Positions 36,820-41,312 of a DNA stretch of 41,312 nt are shown here, in pieces. A program made the position numbers and the translations under genes. The stretch spans positions 1 through 41,312 of the forward strand of contig CALWKA010000010.1 of NCBI GenBank assembly GCA_944381155.1, given 5' to 3'. This DNA is from an uncultured Clostridia bacterium (GTDB lineage: Bacteria; Bacillota; Clostridia; Christensenellales; UBA1242). Numbering within the stretch: position 1 is the stretch's first letter; each line of letters starts with the position of its first letter. The notes beneath the pieces are model-generated. The model did no database searches. It was not told the origin of the DNA and saw only the letters and a list, made by a program, of their open reading frames with translations.

Positions 36820-37913
36820 GTGGAACTAAATTATGGTCCACTATAGTGGACTATTTTTTAATATTAAGCGCAGTCATTGGTGTGGGTTTTGCTTCTGGGA
36901 AAGAAATATATGTCTTCTTTTTCGATTTTGATGCAGGATCGCTCATCGGGCTGTTGTCTTTTGGAATACTTTATATTTATCTATTTTTTATCATTGATTA
37001 TATAAGGAAAAAATGTGAACTAAAAAGTTATAGCGAATTTAACAACGAAATTTTTGGTAAATTATGCAAAATCTCTGAAATCGTTATGCTAATTAATTTT
37101 GCTATCACTAGTGCAGGTATGCTGGCAGGGGCGGATTATTTGTTTCAAACATTTTTAGGTATAGGCTATAAAATACCGTCAATAATTTTGTCAGTAATCA
37201 CATTTTTTATTTTATTAGGCGGAATAAACAAAATTAAATTCGTTGCCAACTTAATAATTCCAATAATGATAGCGGTGATTGTATTAAATTCAATCAAAAA
37301 TATAAATCCAGAAAATGTAAATATGGCTATTACTGCGAAGAATGGAGCAATGGCTATTTATTATGGATTGCTATTTGGGGTAAACAATTTTATTGCAGCG
37401 TTGCCAGTTTTGTTTGAAACTAATTTGAAATCAAAAGGGAAAATCACTGTAATATTAAGTATTTGTTTAATTATTTTACTAAACATTTTAGTGTTTGCAA
37501 GCAATAATTTTGTCACTGATATGCCGATGTTTGAATTAAGTAAGCAAGTTTCAAAATCGTTCTATTATATTTATTTTGCTACATTGTTGTTAGGATTATT
37601 TTCAACATTAATGATATGTAGTCATAATAGCAAGCGAATTATTGCGAAAGATAAAAAGACGATTTTTGTCCCCTTGATGATAGTATTGTTTAATCTAATT
37701 TTATCCAATTTGGGCTATGCATTTATTGTCAAATATTTGTATGTATTATCAGGAATTTTTAGCGGAATATATGTTGTCAGTTTGATTATTTTGATTGCTA
37801 TAAAATTGATTAAATTCAATAGGCAAAAAAATAAAAATAATAAAATTAGTTCTAAATCAAATGAAGAATGTTGCAATTCAAAAGAAAATATTGACGACAA
37901 AAATTCAAAATAG
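36813..37913 (+). CDS. YkvI-like membrane transporter
   Basis: A 366-residue protein with about ten membrane segments. The N-terminal helix carries the family signature AVIGVGFASGKEIYVFF, as in YkvI-type proteins of the amino acid-polyamine-organocation (APC) superfamily. The C-terminal 40 residues are cytosolic and Lys/Asn/Ser-rich. Substrate unknown. The start region is covered by two inverted repeats, and there is no ribosome site. Convergent with the lytic transglycosylase gene. Confidence 0.8.
   Translation: MRSGTKLWSTIVDYFLILSAVIGVGFASGKEIYVFFFDFDAGSLIGLLSFGILYIYLFFIIDYIRKKCELKSYSEFNNEIFGKLCKISEIVMLINFAITSAGMLAGADYLFQTFLGIGYKIPSIILSVITFFILLGGINKIKFVANLIIPIMIAVIVLNSIKNINPENVNMAITAKNGAMAIYYGLLFGVNNFIAALPVLFETNLKSKGKITVILSICLIILLNILVFASNNFVTDMPMFELSKQVSKSFYYIYFATLLLGLFSTLMICSHNSKRIIAKDKKTIFVPLMIVLFNLILSNLGYAFIVKYLYVLSGIFSGIYVVSLIILIAIKLIKFNRQKNKNNKISSKSNEECCNSKENIDDKNSK
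36833..36859 (+). terminator. Palindrome with T run inside the first codons of the ykvI-like gene
   Basis: GTCCACTATAGTGGAC (36836-36851) is a perfect 16-bp inverted repeat that extends to 22 nt with one G-T mismatch (36833-36854) and is followed by TTTTTT (36854-36859). It could be an intrinsic terminator for the dnaG operon, an attenuator or a protein-binding operator. Confidence 0.4.
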
Positions 37914-37995
37914 AAATACGATTTTTTAATTTTATCAATCAATCAAAATTTTTAAAAATTTATAAAATTTACAAAATATAGTTGAAAATATTGAA

Positions 37996-38541
37996 TTATT
38001 TATATATTTTTTTGTAAAATTTTATATTTTTTTTGATTTTTTCTATATAATTATTAGTTTCTTTGTATGGTATATTATACAAAGTTTTTCCATCCAAAGA
38101 ATAATTTTCATCTTTCAACCAAACTCTCACGCGCGTTTCTCCTGCATTGTAGGCGGACAGCGCGGTGAATGTATCATCAAATTTATTCATAAGATATTTC
38201 AAATATCTGCAACCATATTCAATGTTTTTTGGGGCTTGAAGCAAATCGCTTTTTTCAATCGTTTCATCCAATTTGTAATATTCGCAAATGTATTGTGCTG
38301 TTGATAATTTTATTTGCATTAGTCCCAACGCTTCTTTGCTTGATACCGCTTTTTCGTCATACGAACTTTCAACATTTATCACGCTCGCGACAATGTAAGA
38401 TGGAATTGAAAATTCTTTTGACCAAGTTTCAATGATGTTTTCATATTTGATAGGGTGAGTAAGAGCTTGAAAAGTTTTATACGCACAAAGACCTAATGTA
38501 AAGATAAAACTTGCAATTAGTATGATAGCAATTTTTTTCAT
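37996..38541 (-). CDS. Lytic transglycosylase (SLT domain)
   Basis: The 181-residue protein has an N-terminal membrane anchor or uncleaved signal (AIILIASFIFTLGLCAY) and an SLT domain: catalytic Glu58 in SVINVESSYDEKAVSS, GLMQIKLSTAQ, and ALSAYNAGETRVRVWL. It cleaves peptidoglycan glycan strands with anhydro-muramic ends, outside the membrane. It lies 17 nt after dinB on the same strand, but a TATAAT (complement of 38548-38553) stands 6 nt before its ATG with no ribosome site, so it may have its own leaderless transcript. Confidence 0.92.
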   Translation of the reverse strand: MKKIAIILIASFIFTLGLCAYKTFQALTHPIKYENIIETWSKEFSIPSYIVASVINVESSYDEKAVSSKEALGLMQIKLSTAQYICEYYKLDETIEKSDLLQAPKNIEYGCRYLKYLMNKFDDTFTALSAYNAGETRVRVWLKDENYSLDGKTLYNIPYKETNNYIEKIKKNIKFYKKIYK

Positions 38542-38547
38542 ACTAAT

Positions 38548-38553
38548 ATTATA
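38548..38553 (-). promoter_or_regulatory. -10 box of the lytic transglycosylase gene
   Basis: A perfect TATAAT on the minus strand, preceded by TTGCG, ending 6 nt before the ATG. No good -35 was found at 16-18 bp. Confidence 0.4.
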
Positions 38554-38558
38554 CGCAA

Positions 38559-39737
38559 TTAAAATTCTTTATAATCTTTTGCAAACGAAATTATATTGTT
38601 CCCATATTTTTCTTTCAAATAATCTACCGTGGAACATAATTTTTCATTTTTCTCATTGGTAAATAAATTTACTTGAAATTCATCCGATTTATTTATCAAA
38701 TTTGTTGTGCAAATTCTTAATGCGCGTACGGGCGCAAACTTATCTCCTGCAAGATGAGAAAAAATTTCAAATGAATAATTAAATATATCCTGTTCATTGC
38801 TAAAATAATGATCCATAGTGTTTTGTGCAGATGAATATGTGAAATCCGCATATTTGATTGTTAGGTGAATTGTTTTTGCACAAAATTTGTGTGCGCGCAA
38901 TCGCTTTGAAACTTTGCTTGCTAGATCGTGCAAAAAATCTTTAATTTCTTCTATATTTGTCATATCTTTTACTGCAGTGGCGCCATTGCCAACACTTTTT
39001 GTGTCCTCATCTTTTGGAGTAATTAATTTATCATCGTCAATTCCACTCACTGCATTATGAAGATATAGTCCAACAATTCCAAAATGGTGTCGCAACAATT
39101 TTGGATCCATTAAATATAAATCGTATAGACTATTCACATTCATCATTCTTAATTTTTTAGCTGTGTGTTTGCCTATCATAATCATATCGTCCACTTTAAG
39201 AGTCTTTAAAATGTCAATATGATTTTTTTCGTCTATTAATGTCAGTCCGCGCGGTTTTTTCATATCACTACCCAGTTTAGCTAGGGTTTTTCCCCAAGAA
39301 ATTCCGATTGATACGGATAATCCCAATTCATCATAAATACGATCCTGTATTTTTTTTGCAAGTTGAATCGGTGTGGAATTGAAAAATTTTAAACTATCGG
39401 TGACATCGAGCCAACATTCGTCTATTCCAAAAGGTTCAATAATGTCTGTGTACTGATAGTAAATTTTGCGCGCTCTTTCGCTATATTCTTGATACTTATC
39501 AAAATGCGGAGCAACGGTGATAAGAGTGGGGCATTTTTGTTTTGCCTCCCAAATAGCTTCACCTGTTTTTACACCATACACTTTTGCCAAATAATTTTTT
39601 GCAAGTATTATGCCTGTGCGTTTATTAGGATCACCCGCTACAGCGACTGCATAGTTTTTCAAGTTGGGATTCAATAGACATTCTACTGATGCATAAAAAT
39701 TATTCATATCAATATGAAATATGACTCGTTTAGACAT
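38559..39737 (-). CDS. dinB: Y-family DNA polymerase IV (DinB)
   Basis: A 392-residue translesion polymerase: Asp10 in VIFHIDMNNFYASVE, catalytic Asp106-Glu107 in GIDECWLDVTD, helix-hairpin-helix region (DMIMIGKHTAKKLRMMNV) and the little-finger domain. The C-terminus ends NIISFAKDYKEF, without an obvious QxxLF-type clamp-binding motif. ATG 39737 is chosen over an upstream in-frame start: it matches the family N-terminus and has an AGGAGA ribosome site. It is controlled by a LexA-box promoter. Confidence 0.95.
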   Translation of the reverse strand: MSKRVIFHIDMNNFYASVECLLNPNLKNYAVAVAGDPNKRTGIILAKNYLAKVYGVKTGEAIWEAKQKCPTLITVAPHFDKYQEYSERARKIYYQYTDIIEPFGIDECWLDVTDSLKFFNSTPIQLAKKIQDRIYDELGLSVSIGISWGKTLAKLGSDMKKPRGLTLIDEKNHIDILKTLKVDDMIMIGKHTAKKLRMMNVNSLYDLYLMDPKLLRHHFGIVGLYLHNAVSGIDDDKLITPKDEDTKSVGNGATAVKDMTNIEEIKDFLHDLASKVSKRLRAHKFCAKTIHLTIKYADFTYSSAQNTMDHYFSNEQDIFNYSFEIFSHLAGDKFAPVRALRICTTNLINKSDEFQVNLFTNEKNEKLCSTVDYLKEKYGNNIISFAKDYKEF

Positions 39738-39755
39738 CTTACATCTCCTATTAAT

Positions 39756-39784
39756 ATTATAGAACATTTGTTCGATAAAATCAA
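39756..39784 (-). promoter_or_regulatory. dinB promoter with embedded LexA (SOS) box
   Basis: On the minus strand TTGATT (complement of 39779-39784) and TATAAT (complement of 39756-39761) are 17 bp apart. GAACATTTGTTC (39762-39773), matching the Gram-positive LexA/DinR consensus GAAC-N4-GTTC, fills the spacer next to the -10. Bound LexA would block RNA polymerase. Confidence 0.85.
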
Positions 39785-39955
39785 GTGATATTGCCGACAT
39801 TTTTAGATGATATTATAAAATTTTGTTTTAGATTAATTGAAATAGCATCAAATAAATTTAAAAAATATTGCCCTAAAATATTGAAAAAAGACAAAAAATA
39901 AAAATAAACGATAACCCCAAAGATAGACTTTTAACAATAAAGCACAAAATAAAAT

Positions 39956-39985
39956 TTGACGAAATAAAGTTTTATTTGTTATAAT
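39956..39985 (+). promoter_or_regulatory. Sigma-A promoter of ysxC
   Basis: TTGACG (39956-39961), an 18-bp spacer and a perfect TATAAT (39980-39985). The expected leader is about 40 nt, with AGGAAG (40025-40030) before the ATG at 40032. Confidence 0.75.
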
Positions 39986-40031
39986 TAAAATGATTATTTT
40001 AATAAATATTAATATTCGAAAGAGAGGAAGT

Positions 40032-40613
40032 ATGAGATTTATTAATGCGAATTTTATAAAAAGTGCAGAGAAAAAATCGGATTTTATTGTAGACGATTTA
40101 CCGCAAATTGCACTGGTAGGGCGAAGCAATGTTGGCAAAAGCAGTTTGATTAATTTGCTTACAAACAATAAAAAAATGGCAAAGACGAGTTCAACTCCTG
40201 GCCGTACTAGATTAGTAAATTATTTTAACATAGACAACAAATTTTATATTGTTGATCTGCCGGGTTATGGGTTCGCAAAAGCAAGCAAAAACACCACAAA
40301 TGCGTGGGATGCGGTAATGAATGATTATTTTGTGAATAATAGTAAATTAAAACTTGTTATGGTACTTTTAGATAGTAGACATTCGCCCTCGCAGTTGGAC
40401 AAACAGATGATAGATTATTTGGCAGAAAATGAAATACCTATTGTTTTGATTATGACTAAAATTGATAAAATATCTCGATCTGATTTGAACAAAAATATAG
40501 ACAATATTTCCCGATCTTTGCGCTTTAATAAATCTATGATTATTCCAACAAGTGCTGAAAAAAGAATCGGAGTAGATAGAATCGAGCAATTGTTGGATGA
40601 ATATATTTTATAA
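40032..40613 (+). CDS. ysxC: Ribosome biogenesis GTPase YsxC/EngB
   Basis: A full-length 193-residue YsxC: GRSNVGKSS (30-38), the STPGRTRLVNYF switch I region, DLPGYGFA (75-82), TKID and TSAE motifs. It assists late 50S assembly. ATG 40032 is preferred over one 14 codons upstream: it matches the family N-terminus and has a ribosome site, and the upstream codons fall between the -10 and the Shine-Dalgarno. Monocistronic, with its own terminator. Confidence 0.96.
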   Translation: MRFINANFIKSAEKKSDFIVDDLPQIALVGRSNVGKSSLINLLTNNKKMAKTSSTPGRTRLVNYFNIDNKFYIVDLPGYGFAKASKNTTNAWDAVMNDYFVNNSKLKLVMVLLDSRHSPSQLDKQMIDYLAENEIPIVLIMTKIDKISRSDLNKNIDNISRSLRFNKSMIIPTSAEKRIGVDRIEQLLDEYIL

Positions 40614-40650
40614 TTTTTAATTGTTGAATTTTATCTGCTAATTTAATTAA

Positions 40651-40684
40651 AAAAAGAAGGTTAATTTTTTATACCTTCTTTTTT
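40651..40684 (+). terminator. Intrinsic terminator of ysxC
   Basis: Stem AAAAAGAAGGT (40651-40661) with ACCTTCTTTTT (40673-40683), loop of 11, flowing into a T run. The A run upstream makes it bidirectional. Confidence 0.85.
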
Positions 40685-41220
40685 CTGTCGTCGTATAGGA
40701 TAATTTTTATAGTCTTATTTTTAATCTTAAAAATTTTAAAAATTTGTAAATAAATACGCTAAAATATATGATTTTTATAATATTTTTTATAAATTTTGAA
40801 ATTTTTTCACATAAAAATTGAAAATTAACGAAATTTATTGATTTTAAAAGTAAATTAATCAAGTAAAAAATTTAGCGAATAAAATTATTATTTGCAATTA
40901 ACGAATAATAAAAAATATTGATAACTACTAAAAACGAAGTAATAAAAAAAATTTATTCAAGAAACAAAAATATAAAGAGCATCAAATTAATAATTTAGAT
41001 AAATATTGTAAAAAAATAATTCAAATGAATTTGATTTAAAATTGTATACAAATGAAAAATATTATGCTAAAAACTTTATAATATAAAAGATGTTTTTAAT
41101 TCTAAATCTAAAATAAATTGATTAAAATTATATACATAAAAATTTTTAAAATATTATGTTTTGATTAACTTTTTAACCTTTTTTAATACATACAAATCAA
41201 TTGGAATTAATTTTGTTTAG
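40685..41220. other. Long AT-rich region without a recognisable gene
   Basis: About 535 bases of more than 80% A+T. No frame with protein-like composition, no tRNA-like cloverleaf and no repeat array was seen. Confidence 0.6.
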
Positions 41221-41250
41221 TTGACTTTTGTTTGCCTTAAAGGGTATAAT
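41221..41250 (+). promoter_or_regulatory. Strong sigma-A promoter pointing out of the window
   Basis: TTGACT (41221-41226), an 18-bp spacer and TATAAT (41245-41250). No start codon with a ribosome site follows before the end, so the gene or RNA it drives begins at or beyond 41312. Confidence 0.6.
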
Positions 41251-41312
41251 AGTTTCAAAGTATAAATTATATACAACGGATATTATTGCCTTGCTAGAAA
41301 TTAATATTTAGA

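Noticed and set aside
39848..40168. A minus-strand hydrophobic frame over the ysxC start
   Set aside because: It is antisense to the well-supported ysxC gene and its promoter.

Overview
The window is about 41 kb of AT-rich DNA, with intergenic DNA close to 80-85% A+T. It carries a dense set of Bacillota housekeeping genes. The sporulation-type genes yqfC, yqfD and ymxH, the gene order yqfC-yqfD-ybeY-era-yqzL-recO, the dnaG-rpoD block and a BspA-type leucine-rich surface protein point to an uncultured, probably gut-associated member of the Clostridia. A Christensenellales-like lineage is a guess from gene style, not shown by the sequence. No tRNA, rRNA, CRISPR array, phage or complete insertion sequence was seen.

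Layout. 1-2045: the 3' part of an LRR_5 surface protein and its terminator. 2110-4172 (minus): a probable three-gene operon of a small coiled-coil protein, a subtilase without signal peptide and a degenerate ABC ATPase, divergent from an unknown Gly/Asn-rich protein (4249-4782). 5093-7443 (minus): nth-obg-yhbY. 7786-9990: a DUF3343 protein divergent from a cysteine-desulfurase-like enzyme, then an unknown membrane protein. 10523-13267: a diverged thymidine-phosphorylase-like gene, tsaE and a tsaB-rimI fusion. 13437-16763: cell-wall genes (membrane-anchored MurF-like ligase, alpha/beta hydrolase, ddl). 16844-21225: a type IIA topoisomerase B-A pair. 21424-25067: ymxH, nrdR, a PAP2 phosphatase and an ABC-F protein. 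25186-28902: yqfC, yqfD, a ybeY-era fusion, yqzL and recO. 29362-32390: ppdK followed by a perfect-period 192-bp tandem duplication and a terminator. 32687-36781: dnaG, a sigma-region-2-only protein, rpoD and a coiled-coil/zinc-ribbon gene. 36813-40613: a YkvI-like transporter, a lytic transglycosylase, an SOS-controlled dinB and ysxC. The last 700 bases hold a terminator and a promoter pointing out of the window.

How the genes work together. Most serve central information processing: ribosome assembly GTPases (Obg, Era, YsxC) with the rRNA nuclease YbeY, t6A tRNA modification (TsaE, TsaB), replication priming and transcription initiation (DnaG, RpoD), topology (topoisomerase II), and repair (Nth, RecO, DinB). 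Peptidoglycan precursor synthesis (Ddl, MurF-like) and turnover (SLT) form a second group.

Main points of interest: (i) YbeY and Era are one polypeptide; (ii) a protein with only sigma-70 regions 1.2-2 lies between dnaG and rpoD and overlaps both; (iii) a GC-richer, foldable 117-nt element sits after ppdK in two identical copies; (iv) an ABC ATPase has lost every ATP-binding motif and is linked to a cytosolic subtilase; (v) several genes have a -10 box only 5-7 nt before the ATG and no ribosome binding site, suggesting leaderless mRNAs; (vi) dinB has a textbook Gram-positive LexA box between its -35 and -10.
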